A DNA stretch of 64,000 nt from the NCBI RefSeq assembly GCF_006337105.1, contig NZ_CP040871.1, positions 744,001 to 808,000 on the forward strand. The letters run 5' to 3'. This document shows positions 44,774-53,378 of this stretch, piece after piece. Source of the stretch: Thermomonas aquatica (GTDB lineage: Bacteria > Pseudomonadota > Gammaproteobacteria > Xanthomonadales > Xanthomonadaceae). The notes beneath the pieces were generated by a model. The model worked only from the letters and a program-made list of their open reading frames with translations. It made no database searches and was not told the origin of the DNA. The stretch's first letter is position 1. Each line of letters starts with the position of its first letter. The translations under genes were made by a program, and so were the position numbers.

Positions 44774-45538
44774 ATGACCGCGACCCCAGACTGGTTCGGT
44801 AGAGCCGAAGAAGCAACCCCGGTTGTGATGTCACGCATTGCCAATGTCGTGATGAACACTGCCATGGCGCCGCAGGTCAACTTCCTACCAAGGATGGCCC
44901 ACTGGTTTCTTCTTGACTCACTACTTCTCGCGAACCAAGCCAATCGAGAAGGGATGCACGCGAACGCTCTCTCGCTGACCAGGCAATGCATTGAGTCAAT
45001 CAGCGTGATAGAGCTTGGTCTTTGCGGGCACGCGCAAGCTGAGGCAATGCTCCACAAGTGGGAGAGCGACGATCTAAGCCCCGGCAAGCTGAGAGCTTGG
45101 CTTGAGGCGAACGTATGGTCATCGTATGGCTCTGGCTTGTGGCATGAGCCATGGCCACAGTTTATGAGGCAGTTCGCTGCAGCACTGCAACCATACGCTC
45201 ACTACTCCGCGCCGCTTTCGCAGTGGCAAGTGAAGCTACTAGATGGACCCGCAAATGATCCAACTGAAACGGGCAGCATTATCAAGCTGATCCAAGTTGG
45301 ACCTCGCGCCTATGACGCGCAGAAAGCTACACGAATTACTCTGTTCCATGCCATCGTCACATACGTTTTAGGGCGCATCCTGCTTGCCGCAGGAGCGGAT
45401 GAAGAGCTGTCCGTTACCGTCAATCGTCTCGGCAAGTCGTTGAGCGAATCTAAGTATCTCGACGGGCACCAGACAGATTGGAGCCAACAGTTCTGGGCAA
45501 TGGTTTGGCGGCAAGATGGCCGCACCATACTTGAGTAA
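44774..45538 (+). CDS. C59: helical hypothetical protein
   Basis: 254 aa, soluble, mostly alpha-helical. NALSLTRQCIESISVIELGL resembles the helical core of DUF5677-like proteins, tentative. No catalytic motif seen. Confidence 0.66.
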   Translation: MTATPDWFGRAEEATPVVMSRIANVVMNTAMAPQVNFLPRMAHWFLLDSLLLANQANREGMHANALSLTRQCIESISVIELGLCGHAQAEAMLHKWESDDLSPGKLRAWLEANVWSSYGSGLWHEPWPQFMRQFAAALQPYAHYSAPLSQWQVKLLDGPANDPTETGSIIKLIQVGPRAYDAQKATRITLFHAIVTYVLGRILLAAGADEELSVTVNRLGKSLSESKYLDGHQTDWSQQFWAMVWRQDGRTILE

Positions 45539-45544
45539 GCTGAG

Positions 45545-45653
45545 GGCTAACAATTCGTTCAAGCCGAGACCGCTTCGCGGCCTCGGCGTCGGTTGCTAGG
45601 ATTGAACCACCGCCGTGGCCGCAAAGCGGCCCGGCTTAACTCAGGCGTTAGCC
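45545..45653 (+). repeat. attC of C59 (109 nt)
   Basis: R'' ggctaac, R' gttagcc. Confidence 0.9.
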
Positions 45654-45671
45654 CACAATTGCAGGTTCAGT

Positions 45672-46160
45672 ATGGCTCGCCGAAAAGTCCTCAAGTCCGT
45701 CGCTCACAATACAGCCGCGTCGTTCACAAGCTTGATGAACTACGCGGCTGACGACTATGTTTTAGGGTCATTGCTGACAAATGCCAGATCGACTGGTCAG
45801 ACCCACTACTTCATTGACTTCGTTACACGAGAAGCATCCAAGATATTTGAGCAGCCACCTTTCACATTCGTGTTTGATGGCTATATGAAGATGTTCTGGG
45901 ACAATGTGACCCTGCAGGGCTCTGATCCATCACTTGTTTCGACGGCTCGCCTAGAGTTGGATTTTGATCTTTCTCAGACGCGCCCATCACGGTATGCAAA
46001 TGTTCTAGAAAGCCCGTATGTATGCACGCTTGAGCTTCGTGATGACCGCGGCGTTGATTACAGCCACTCCGTGCGGGACTGGTGGTTTCCTGAGCCACTC
46101 CCGCACCAAGTTGGGTTTCGCGGATTCATTCACCGGATCTGGTCACGGCTTGTGGGCTAA
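45672..46160 (+). CDS. C60: soluble hypothetical protein
   Basis: 162 aa from ATG 45672. A basic helical N terminus, then a beta-rich segment (RLELDFDLSQTRPSRYANV). No family recognised. Stop in R''. Confidence 0.64.
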   Translation: MARRKVLKSVAHNTAASFTSLMNYAADDYVLGSLLTNARSTGQTHYFIDFVTREASKIFEQPPFTFVFDGYMKMFWDNVTLQGSDPSLVSTARLELDFDLSQTRPSRYANVLESPYVCTLELRDDRGVDYSHSVRDWWFPEPLPHQVGFRGFIHRIWSRLVG

Positions 46161-46244
46161 CAATTCGTTCAAGCCGAGCCCGCTTCGCGGTCTCGGCGCC
46201 AACCGGTTCGCATCGGGCGGGCCGGCTTAACTCAGGCGTTAGGC
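46155..46244 (+). repeat. attC of C60 (90 nt)
   Basis: R'' ggctaac, R' gttaggc. Confidence 0.9.
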
Positions 46245-46247
46245 CGC

Positions 46248-46586
46248 ATGAAAGAATCGTTCTCGCAAGCGGAAATTTGTGAGAAGTACGGGTCACTGCT
46301 TGACCCTCCCGGAGCGGATCAACGTCTTGGCATCGCGCTTTCAACGCTAGGTCTCTTGCCTCTCAATGCGTTGCGACACCAAGCTGAGAATGGCACGTGC
46401 GGCTGGTACATCTGGGGTGGTGAACTCTTGGACGCACCGGACTTCTTCGCACCCTTGCACTTCAATCACTTGGCCGAATACGCGCCCGCGCTTATTCCAT
46501 TCATGGGACTTTCGCCAGGCTGGCGCGTACTCCTGGCTCCAGGCCAAACAGACGTCTGGTACGACCCAGCATTACTTTCTGTGTAG
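46248..46586 (+). CDS. C61: immunity-protein-like (Imm33-type) protein
   Basis: 112 aa. GTCGWYIWGGELLDAPDFFAPLH and LSPGWRVLLAPGQTDVWYD resemble small SUKH/Imm33-like proteins that neutralise polymorphic toxins; orphan immunity genes are typical integron cargo. Recognition is from pattern memory only. Confidence 0.62.
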   Translation: MKESFSQAEICEKYGSLLDPPGADQRLGIALSTLGLLPLNALRHQAENGTCGWYIWGGELLDAPDFFAPLHFNHLAEYAPALIPFMGLSPGWRVLLAPGQTDVWYDPALLSV

Positions 46587-46592
46587 CCTGCG

Positions 46593-46701
46593 GCCTAACA
46601 ATTCGTTCAAGCCGAGCCCGCTTCGCGGCCTCGGCGCCGGTTTGTATGATTGAACCCACGCCGTGGCCGCAAAGCGGCCCGGCTTAACTCAGGCGTTAGG
46701 C
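46593..46701 (+). repeat. attC of C61 (109 nt)
   Basis: R'' gcctaac, R' gttaggc. Confidence 0.9.
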
Positions 46702-46883
46702 CGCCCAGATCATCGCCAAAAGCACGGCCATATGATTTATCACCGCAAATGTGCGGAATTTCGCTTGCGGGATAACTCGTTAATTGCGCTAAGCTCTTGA
46801 TACGCAACGGGCTTCGGCTGTCGCTATCCCGTTCAAACCTGAACATGCAGGCGATATCCTACAAATTCACTGACTACTAGGCG
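46696..46883 (+). other. C62: family E element ending in an attI-like site (copy 2)
   Basis: Essentially identical to C37 over its whole length; attI-like end 46864-46887. The following cassette (C63) starts directly at this site with TTAGAT. Confidence 0.75.
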
Positions 46884-46895
46884 TTAGATTTCACC

Positions 46896-47789
46896 ATGCA
46901 GCTACCCGGACGCCGACCGTTCTACAAGTACATGACCCCAGACGCGGCATTGGCGACGCTAGAGCATAAGAGTGTCCGGTATAGCTCGCCGCTTCGCTTC
47001 AACGATCCTTTCGATCATCAGACGTGCCTGCATCTCGACTTTGATCTCAAAGATTTCCCGCGCAAGCTCTTGGGAAAAATTGAGTACTTGGTACGGAATC
47101 CTCAGATTCCTATTCTCGAAGAGTCAGGACCTGTCTTTGAACTCATAGCTCTCATGCGAGCAAAGCTTCCTACGCATGGATTTCCAGGTGAAGCCTTCGC
47201 TAAGGAATCTCTTTCAATCTTCTCAGAGGGAGCGAACGAGATTGAACGAACCAGGGCTATGTTTCAGTCTCACTGGGAAGAATCACTGAAGGCCAACCGC
47301 ACCTTCTGCGTTACTGAAGAACACACAAACCTACTCATGTGGGCTCACTACGCAAAAGACCATACAGGAGCTGTTCTAGAGCTCTGGTCACTCCCGGAAG
47401 AAGATAACGCCCTGTCAGTTTCACGCCCAGTTGAATATACAAAGACTCCGCCGTCATTCTTCACAGAGAACGAGTTTCTTGATTATTTCTGCGGAGTATC
47501 AGCACTAGACCTCCCAGCCCTCACTAGACGGGCTGTCCATACAAAGAGTGACCACTGGAACTATGAAAAGGAGTGGCGCGTGTATTACCCACTCTCTGAC
47601 AAACCCGGACTCTATGAAGACGTGTCTCTTAGACCATCAGAATTCAGGGGTATCTATTTCGGCTGCAGGGCCGAGCCGGATTTCATAGAAAAAGCAAGCA
47701 AGCTTGTGAGCTCACACTTCCCGCATGTTAAGACTTATCGCTCTCACCGGCTAACTTCAGCTTACGAGCTCTCTTTCAGTGAAATCTAA
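46896..47789 (+). CDS. C63: DUF2971 protein
   Basis: 297 aa. FYKYMTPDAALATLEHKSVRYSS, RFNDPFDHQ and TNLLMWAHYAKDHTGAVLELW are the DUF2971 blocks; the C terminus EKEWRVYYPL fits too. Members are frequent in accessory DNA and some defence contexts; activity unknown. Stop in R''. Confidence 0.88.
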   Translation: MQLPGRRPFYKYMTPDAALATLEHKSVRYSSPLRFNDPFDHQTCLHLDFDLKDFPRKLLGKIEYLVRNPQIPILEESGPVFELIALMRAKLPTHGFPGEAFAKESLSIFSEGANEIERTRAMFQSHWEESLKANRTFCVTEEHTNLLMWAHYAKDHTGAVLELWSLPEEDNALSVSRPVEYTKTPPSFFTENEFLDYFCGVSALDLPALTRRAVHTKSDHWNYEKEWRVYYPLSDKPGLYEDVSLRPSEFRGIYFGCRAEPDFIEKASKLVSSHFPHVKTYRSHRLTSAYELSFSEI

Positions 47790-47891
47790 CAATTCGTTCA
47801 AGCCGAGACCGCTGCGCGGCCTCGGCGTCGTGCCGTAAATTGTCACACCGCCGTGGCCGCGCAGCGGTCCGGCTTAACTCAGGCGTTAGCA
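47784..47891 (+). repeat. attC of C63 (108 nt)
   Basis: R'' atctaac, R' gttagca. Confidence 0.9.
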
Positions 47892-48334
47892 TGCAGAGCA
47901 ACACCTACCTCTCCATAGAAAATAAGATAGCCCACAACCTTGGGGTTATCGTTCTTGCCTCTCAGGAGATTGAATCGACACTAAAATTTCTTACCTCTGT
48001 GCTCGGAGAGGACGAGAATTATTCTGTCATGCAACGCTACAACCGCATCAAGAAAAAGCCGCTTGGCGAGATGACCACTCTTTTCGCCTCCAAGGCAGAG
48101 AGGGGTGGCCGAGAAGTTAAGAAGCTTCTGAAGAAGTACGTGAATATTCGAAATGAAGTAGTTCACCACTTCGTCGAAACGTACTCAAAAGAGCTGACTA
48201 GCGGTGATAAGCAAGCGATCGTTTTTGATCTAGCTTCACGTGCTTTGAAGCTTCAATCGATCGCAGGTCAGCTGAAAGTGTTCGCGGCTCAAGTCGCCGA
48301 CACCATACTCAATGAAGACCGGCCTGCATGCTAA
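47891..48334 (+). CDS. C64: HEPN-like helical protein
   Basis: 147 aa, all-helical, Lys-rich. NIRNEVVHHF near residue 100 has the R-N-x3-H pattern of HEPN domains. The ATG uses the last base of R', and the stop is in R''. Possible RNase or nucleotide-binding role. Confidence 0.62.
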   Translation: MQSNTYLSIENKIAHNLGVIVLASQEIESTLKFLTSVLGEDENYSVMQRYNRIKKKPLGEMTTLFASKAERGGREVKKLLKKYVNIRNEVVHHFVETYSKELTSGDKQAIVFDLASRALKLQSIAGQLKVFAAQVADTILNEDRPAC

Positions 48335-48417
48335 CAATTCGTTCAAGCCGAGCCCGCTTCGCGGTCTCGGACCAGCCGAGTCGCATCGGGCGGGCCGGCT
48401 TAACTCAGGCGTTAGCG
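48329..48417 (+). repeat. attC of C64 (89 nt)
   Basis: R'' tgctaac, matching TTAGCA; R' gttagcg. Confidence 0.9.
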
Positions 48418-48420
48418 CCC

Positions 48421-48723
48421 ATGAAGCAGATCACTGGACTGACCATTTCTTTTATTGTTCTGGGCCTGACAGGCTGCATGAACGATCAGACCAAAGCGAT
48501 GGCCGAGGTTTGCCAACAGATACTGGAGCAGACTGACCAGACCGCTCCTGTTACCTTCATCGAGGATGCGGAGTCTCGCATTGCTTCACTTAGCAAGCCT
48601 CAGAACAAGCTTTTGACCTATGCGCGGGACCTGCAGGATCCAGAGGCCATGACGTACAAGCCTTTGCTTGAACAATGCCTTTCACAAGTCAAACAGCGCC
48701 AGGCATCATCGTCCGGGCGCTAA
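48421..48723 (+). CDS. C65: small lipoprotein (copy 2)
   Basis: 100 aa, identical to the product at 44374 (C58), same attC. Whole-cassette duplicate about 4 kb away. Confidence 0.7.
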   Translation: MKQITGLTISFIVLGLTGCMNDQTKAMAEVCQQILEQTDQTAPVTFIEDAESRIASLSKPQNKLLTYARDLQDPEAMTYKPLLEQCLSQVKQRQASSSGR

Positions 48724-48807
48724 CAATTCGTTCAAGCCGAGCCCGCTTCGCGGTCTCGGACCGACCGGAACCGCATCGGGCGGGCCGGCTTAACTCAGGC
48801 GTTAGGC
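48718..48807 (+). repeat. attC of C65 (90 nt)
   Basis: R'' cgctaac, R' gttaggc. Confidence 0.9.
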
Positions 48808-49101
48808 GCTTATGTTGGAGTCTACGTCCATCGTCATGTGAAGAATTCGCACGATCAGCAACTCGTCTTCACTCAGATGTTTGTAATAGATGACGTGCCC
48901 GCCATGCGGGAACTTCCGGTAGCCCTCACGGATGTCATCGCACGCACGTCCCATCAATGGGTTCTTCGCCAGAGCATGGAACACCTGATCCACTTCTTTC
49001 AGGTAGGTATTTCGCTGGCGGACACCCCAGCGCTCCTGCGTGTATCTCGCGATCGACTTTAGATCCGCCTGGGCGGACCTAGTGAGATCGAACTTTCTCA
49101 T
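48802..49101 (-). CDS. parE: C66: ParE toxin
   Basis: 99 aa, full length. DLTRSAQADLKSIARYTQERWG, NPLMGRACDDIREGYRKFPHGGHVIYY are ParE blocks (DNA gyrase inhibitor fold). Transcribed against the array. Its TAA stop is the complement of the TTA at the attC crossover, so integration itself completes the gene. Confidence 0.9.
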   Translation of the reverse strand: MRKFDLTRSAQADLKSIARYTQERWGVRQRNTYLKEVDQVFHALAKNPLMGRACDDIREGYRKFPHGGHVIYYKHLSEDELLIVRILHMTMDVDSNISA

Positions 49102-49337
49102 TTCTGCTCAGAGTCCAGCTCAGAAATAAGCGAGTCATAGCTGTACTTGGCCCGACCGCTACGCTCACCGGCAATCAGGGCATTTCGCAGAACTTCGAGT
49201 TTGCTCTCGGTTGTCTCAAGCAAACGCAAGCCCGCCCGCACGACCTCGCTAGCAGAGCCGTATCGGCCGCTATCAACTTGACCCGCAATGAATTGCTCAA
49301 AGTGGTCACCCAAGCTGACACTGGTATTTCTGGCCAT
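49098..49337 (-). CDS. parD: C66: ParD antitoxin
   Basis: 79 aa ribbon-helix-helix protein (NTSVSLGDHFEQFIAGQVDSGRY, SEVVRAGLRLLE). ATG 49337 has an AGGAGG site. Overlaps parE by four bases. Confidence 0.9.
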   Translation of the reverse strand: MARNTSVSLGDHFEQFIAGQVDSGRYGSASEVVRAGLRLLETTESKLEVLRNALIAGERSGRAKYSYDSLISELDSEQK

Positions 49338-49352
49338 TGCGTCCTCCTAACT

Positions 49353-49389
49353 TGTACCAATTATTGGTACAGCAAGAACCGACTGTCAA
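49353..49389 (-). promoter_or_regulatory. parDE promoter and operator
   Basis: Minus strand TTGACA (49389-49384) and AATAAT (49365-49360) with 18 bases between. A perfect palindrome TGTACCAAT/ATTGGTACA (49353-49371) covers the -10 and is the likely ParD operator. Confidence 0.78.
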
Positions 49390-49396
49390 GCGACGC

Positions 49397-49507
49397 GCCT
49401 AACAATTCGTTCAAGCCGAGTCCGCTTCGCGGCCTCGGCAAATGGCCGCTATGATTCAGCCACTTGCCGTGGCCGCTACGCTGCCCGGCTTAACTCAGGC
49501 GTTAGGT
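49397..49507 (+). repeat. attC of C66 (111 nt)
   Basis: R'' gcctaac, R' gttaggt. Confidence 0.9.
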
Positions 49508-49520
49508 TGCAGACAAACAG

Positions 49521-49943
49521 ATGCGCATTCCCACCTTGATTCTGACGCTTCTCGTTGCAGCTTCTGCCGCCGCTGCAGAACGTGACTTTTCTGGTCAATG
49601 GACTATTGATATCCGATCTCCAGAGGCAGTCAAACAAAACAAAGATTGCGGCTTTGCTTCATTTGACTTGAAGCAGGTCGGAGACAGAATTACCGGCACG
49701 CATACATTTGCGACAAGTGGTTGCGGCCGTATCAACGACAGCGGGCCAGTCACAGGAATCCTCGTCAGCCCAAAGAAAGCCGTACTTATCGTAACTAGCG
49801 CAAGAAACGGCGACATCGCTTATGGCATTGCAATTCTTTTGCCTGACCATGATCTCGACTGGAAAACGATTGAATATGTGCGTGAATCAGGCGGAGACTC
49901 GCCATTGATTCTTGGGAAAGGGCGCTTGCATCCCGGCAAATAA
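49521..49943 (+). CDS. C67: secreted hypothetical protein (copy 2)
   Basis: 140 aa, identical to C6 at 19218, with the same 13-base leader and the same bases after the stop up to R''. From the L'' arm onward its attC is the A-type instead of the 90-nt type of C6. Confidence 0.72.
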   Translation: MRIPTLILTLLVAASAAAAERDFSGQWTIDIRSPEAVKQNKDCGFASFDLKQVGDRITGTHTFATSGCGRINDSGPVTGILVSPKKAVLIVTSARNGDIAYGIAILLPDHDLDWKTIEYVRESGGDSPLILGKGRLHPGK

Positions 49944-49950
49944 GGCAGCA

Positions 49951-50062
49951 ACCTAACAATTCGCTCAAGCCGACTCCGCTTCGTTCCGGCCACGCCGTGG
50001 CAGAAAAAGCTTGCCACGGCGTGGCCTCCACTACACTACGCGTCTTAGCTCAGGCGTTAGGG
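49951..50062 (+). repeat. attC of C67 (112 nt)
   Basis: A-type attC behind a gene whose other copy has a 90-nt attC; R'' acctaac, R' gttaggg. Confidence 0.9.
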
Positions 50063-50065
50063 CCC

Positions 50066-50404
50066 ATGAAAGAGTTGTTCGCAAGCGCTCCGCCCTACTT
50101 CCTGGCAGTCGCAATCGTCTCGATCACCGTTGCCTATGTTCTATCAGAACGGTTTTTCAAGGCGCTAACCCGAGCTCATCCTGAGTTGTCCGACTCATTT
50201 AAGACAAGGCATTTGCTCGTCATTTACGGTGGAACAACGCCTGCCAAGTTTCGCTACTTGAATTCCAAAACGTTCAACTCTCTGCAAGATGCCAACCTTC
50301 GCCGCATGGGAAATCATGCCTACATCGCACTTGCCGTTTACGCTGTATCGTTCTTGGCATTTCTTCTGTCAGTACTCGCTTGGGCCTCAGCGCGTGGGCC
50401 CTAA
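50066..50404 (+). CDS. C68: membrane protein
   Basis: 112 aa from ATG 50066; hydrophobic segments about 8-26 and 86-108 flank a soluble middle. Stop in R''. Unknown family. Confidence 0.64.
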   Translation: MKELFASAPPYFLAVAIVSITVAYVLSERFFKALTRAHPELSDSFKTRHLLVIYGGTTPAKFRYLNSKTFNSLQDANLRRMGNHAYIALAVYAVSFLAFLLSVLAWASARGP

Positions 50405-50488
50405 CAATTCGTTCAAGCCGAGCCCGCTTCGCGGTCTCGGACGTGACCGGTTCGCATCGGGCGGGCCGGCTTAACTCAGGCGTTAGGC
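50399..50488 (+). repeat. attC of C68 (90 nt)
   Basis: R'' ccctaac, matching TTAGGG; R' gttaggc. Confidence 0.9.
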
Positions 50489-50493
50489 ACAGC

Positions 50494-51126
50494 ATGAAAA
50501 CAAGCTCGGTTGTTGGAAAACTGCTCGCATTTGTCCTTGCGATCTTTGGTTCTTCCTCATGCGCTAATACGGCAACGCCGACTCAAGGATCGCCGCAAGA
50601 ACTTCTCGCAGCCGTCACAAAGTCGAATGTCCGCGACTTCTGGACAAACGACTTTGGTAGAGAAAAGCGGAGTGGTGGCTATTCGGTGATCGTCCCCACC
50701 GAGAGAGCCGAGGCGTTCCTTAAATCGATCCGGGAGCAATTGCCCGCTGGATATGTCGCTTTTGTTGGGACCACCAACAACCTTGATGACCCTAAGATCA
50801 AAGGCGCTGAAATTGTCTTGGCTCCAGGCCAAGATCAGTTTGACATCATCCGACTTGCAACCACGGACGCTGTCAACTATGACAAAACTACTGATCAGAT
50901 CATTGAGGAGCTCAAGCAGTGGGACTCTCAGTTCGGGATTGATATCTGGCAAGCCGAGACCGACACCGTTCAACTGAAGCTGAAGTCCCTTCCAAAGGAT
51001 CTTCCAAACTTCTCGCAGAAGGTCTACGACTTCTGCCCAGACATCGTTGACCAAGGCGTCGGTGACATTGAGTCCCTTCAGGCCGCCATCAAACAGGAAC
51101 GAGCGATCTTTCTCTGGTGGGACTAG
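50494..51126 (+). CDS. C69: exported DUF4253-domain protein
   Basis: 210 aa from ATG 50494. Signal with lipobox-like SSSC (Cys 22-23). The C-terminal half ends CPDIVDQGVGDIESL then ERAIFLWWD, the DUF4253 signature. Usually cytosolic, so an exported form is unusual. Confidence 0.78.
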   Translation: MKTSSVVGKLLAFVLAIFGSSSCANTATPTQGSPQELLAAVTKSNVRDFWTNDFGREKRSGGYSVIVPTERAEAFLKSIREQLPAGYVAFVGTTNNLDDPKIKGAEIVLAPGQDQFDIIRLATTDAVNYDKTTDQIIEELKQWDSQFGIDIWQAETDTVQLKLKSLPKDLPNFSQKVYDFCPDIVDQGVGDIESLQAAIKQERAIFLWWD

Positions 51127-51135
51127 TCGCCCTGT

Positions 51136-51225
51136 GCCTAACAATTCGTTCAAGCCGAGCCCGCTTCGCGGTCTCGGACCGACCGGAACCGCATCGGGCG
51201 GGCCGGCTTAACTCAGGCGTTAGGC
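51136..51225 (+). repeat. attC of C69 (90 nt)
   Basis: R'' gcctaac, R' gttaggc. Confidence 0.9.
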
Positions 51226-51461
51226 AGCACCAGACCAAAGTTCTCAGAACTTGCTGGGTGGAACCAATCTCTTCCCCGCCTTGCCGCACCTGATCCTCGC
51301 CACATACTCCGTGCAGCCTGAGAGCGGCTGCACTCCGTCTGTGGTTGTGGCGTCTCGCGAACAGCATTCGGGCACACAGAACTCAGTTCTGTGTAGCCAG
51401 CACGGTTCGCTTGCAGACTTGTGAAATTTTTACGGCCGCAGCAAGAGCATCGCTGGCTGCT
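51220..51461 (+). ncRNA. C70: ORF-less cassette family B
   Basis: Family B copy that appears identical to C3 and C52. Confidence 0.55.
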
Positions 51462-51572
51462 GCCTAACAATTCGTTCAAGCCGAGTCCGCTTCGCGGCCT
51501 CGGCAAATGGCCGCTATGATTCAGCCACTTGCCGTGGCCGCTACGCTGCCCGGCTTAACTCAGGCGTTAGAC
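51462..51572 (+). repeat. attC of C70 (111 nt)
   Basis: R'' gcctaac, R' gttagac. Confidence 0.9.
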
Positions 51573-51574
51573 CT

Positions 51575-52054
51575 TTGACTACAGAGTCTGGCAAACCGGG
51601 AAAGCTGGAAAAGCTCATCGCCGTCTACGAGCATTTCGGCCAAGAGATCGCGGCAATTCCCGATCCATGGGCCTCAAAGCTTGCCAAGCAGTCCAATGCA
51701 GTTCGAACCACTGTGGACAGGACACTCGGCAAGGAACCCGGCGCCACAAAGAGCCAGTTTGCTGCCGGTCTTGAGCAAGGGCTTCGGGACACACCGGATT
51801 TCATTGCAATGGCCTCTCCAGAGTGGCGAGCTCACGTTGCAAAAGCATTGAATAATGCGGTGCAGACCGCTTACCCCGAGTTCCTCGCTAAAGACGCAGA
51901 ACGCCTGGAGAAGATCCGGGACCGCGGAAAGATCAAGACGGATTCTGAGTACTACCTCATCAGGCACAAGATCGACGTTCTCGAAGGCAGCGGCGACACT
52001 AAGCTCCTGATGGATTTCTACGCTCTTGTGGATTCCTTTGGGTCAAAGGTCTAA
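51575..52054 (+). CDS. C71: soluble hypothetical protein, TTG start
   Basis: 159 aa, helical, acting from TTG 51575, two bases after R'; no ATG lies in the first 75 codons. Body KLEKLIAVYEHFGQEI through DSEYYLIRHKIDVLEG is unassigned. Stop in R''. Confidence 0.6.
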   Translation: MTTESGKPGKLEKLIAVYEHFGQEIAAIPDPWASKLAKQSNAVRTTVDRTLGKEPGATKSQFAAGLEQGLRDTPDFIAMASPEWRAHVAKALNNAVQTAYPEFLAKDAERLEKIRDRGKIKTDSEYYLIRHKIDVLEGSGDTKLLMDFYALVDSFGSKV

Positions 52055-52157
52055 CAATTCGTTCAAGCCGAGCCCGCTTCGCGGCCTCGGCGCCGGCTCG
52101 TATGATTGAACCACCGCCGTGGCCGCGCAGCGGCCCGGCTTAACTCAGGCGTTAGGC
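52049..52157 (+). repeat. attC of C71 (109 nt)
   Basis: R'' gtctaac, R' gttaggc. Confidence 0.9.
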
Positions 52158-52174
52158 CGCAGAATCCAATCTAC

Positions 52175-52204
52175 TTGACAGTCCATATTTAGACTAGTTA
52201 CAAT
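52175..52204 (+). promoter_or_regulatory. C72 toxin-antitoxin promoter
   Basis: TTGACA 52175-52180 and TACAAT 52199-52204 with 18 bases between. Only five bases separate the -10 from the toxin ATG, so the transcript should start at or within a base or two of the start codon. Confidence 0.8.
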
Positions 52205-52209
52205 AGGCT

Positions 52210-52497
52210 ATGTGGCGAATCGAAGAACATCGGCAAGCGGACAAAGAACTCTCCTCTGGCCGGATTCCCGTCGAGATCCTGAAGCGCTACGAGAAATGGA
52301 AAGACATTGCCATGCTGTCGGGGCCTCACGGGCTTCGCGCCATCAAAGGATTTCGTGATGAAGCCCTCTCCGGTGATTGGAAAGGCTACCGTTCATCCAG
52401 ACTCAACGAGCAATGGCGGGTCATCTACCAGGTTGTTGCGGACGCCCTACTGGTCCAGGTTGTTCGCGTGACACCCCATGACTATCGGAGAAATTGA
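52210..52497 (+). CDS. C72: HigB/RelE-type mRNA interferase
   Basis: 95 aa. LSGPHGLRAIKGFRDEAL, GDWKGYRSSRLNEQWRVIYQV and a C-terminal DYRRN fit the RelE/HigB (YafQ-like) toxins. Toxin precedes antitoxin, as in higBA. No ribosome site because the promoter abuts the ATG. Confidence 0.88.
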   Translation: MWRIEEHRQADKELSSGRIPVEILKRYEKWKDIAMLSGPHGLRAIKGFRDEALSGDWKGYRSSRLNEQWRVIYQVVADALLVQVVRVTPHDYRRN

Positions 52498-52498
52498 T

Positions 52499-52753
52499 AT
52501 GCGTAAATTCATCCCGGCAAAAAAGCGTGTTGATGTAACCCCGGGTGAGTCTGTGCGCATCATTCGTGAGTTGCAGGGCCTTACTCAGACTCAGCTCTCT
52601 GAGGAGTGCGGCATTCCCCAGACGACCATTTCCGGCATTGAGACCGGCCGAGTCAATCTCGGTGTTGAGCGCGCCAAGACGCTGGCAACTGCCCTGCATG
52701 TCCACCCGGCTGTTCTTGTGTTCCCGGGCTGGCAACTTGAGTCTGCGGCCTAA
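52499..52753 (+). CDS. C72: HigA-type XRE antitoxin
   Basis: 84 aa from ATG 52499 (GGAG site); ATG 52478 is in frame. Helix-turn-helix QGLTQTQLSEECGIPQTTISG then a C-terminal dimer helix. Represses its own promoter and neutralises the toxin. Stop in R''. Confidence 0.88.
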   Translation: MRKFIPAKKRVDVTPGESVRIIRELQGLTQTQLSEECGIPQTTISGIETGRVNLGVERAKTLATALHVHPAVLVFPGWQLESAA

Positions 52754-52807
52754 CAATTCCTTCAAGTCGACGCCGCTTCGCGGCGCGACTTAAGTCAGGC
52801 GTTAGGC
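52748..52807 (+). repeat. attC of C72 (60 nt, short class)
   Basis: R'' gcctaac, R' gttaggc. Confidence 0.9.
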
Positions 52808-52813
52808 CTCCAC

Positions 52814-53292
52814 ATGAAAGTCCATCCGCCACTCACACCCTGCATGCGCTACGCGTTCAAGCTATTCGCCTTTCTCTATGTCTTCCTCTTTGGCGCGATG
52901 GCTGTCACCCGCCTCGTCAAAGGCCTGCCCGTAGTCGAGTCGATACCTTCGGACCTGTGGATACTTGTTGTCGCACTCCTTGCTATTCCTACTGTTCTGG
53001 CTCTTTTGTATACGTCGGCGCTCGTGTTTGGGCTTGGAGCTTCGACCAGTATGGCTTGAAGGGCAGAAGCTATTGGGGGCGCCGAGTCGAGATTCGCTGG
53101 CCAGATGTTCGTGATGTTCGAGCCACATCAGTTGAGGGAATTCCTGCGTTGCTGATAGGGTCACGATCGAGCAAGTCGGAGATTTTCGCCTACACACTAG
53201 GCGTGGACCTCCGCGAAATTCACACCGAACTAGTACGTCGCGCAGGCCAGGAGCATATTCTCACGCAATGCTTTGAGCCAGTTCCGGCCTAA
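52814..53292 (+). pseudogene. C73: PH-like membrane protein, frameshifted
   Basis: The first frame (52814-53059) gives two hydrophobic segments; the -1 frame continues GARVWAWSFDQYGLKGRSYWGRRVEI, a PH-like domain, to a stop in R'' at 53292. Together they would make one protein of about 160 aa. The shift lies near 53020-53045 in CTCGTGTTTGGGC. It may be a true mutation, a sequencing error or a frameshift site. Confidence 0.6.
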
Positions 53293-53375
53293 CAATTCGT
53301 TCAAGCCGAGCCCGCTTCGCGGTCTCGGATCAGCCGAGTCGCATCGGGCGGGCCGGCTTAACTCAGGCGTTAGGC
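53287..53375 (+). repeat. attC of C73 (89 nt)
   Basis: R'' gcctaac, R' gttaggc. Confidence 0.9.
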
Positions 53376-53378
53376 CCC

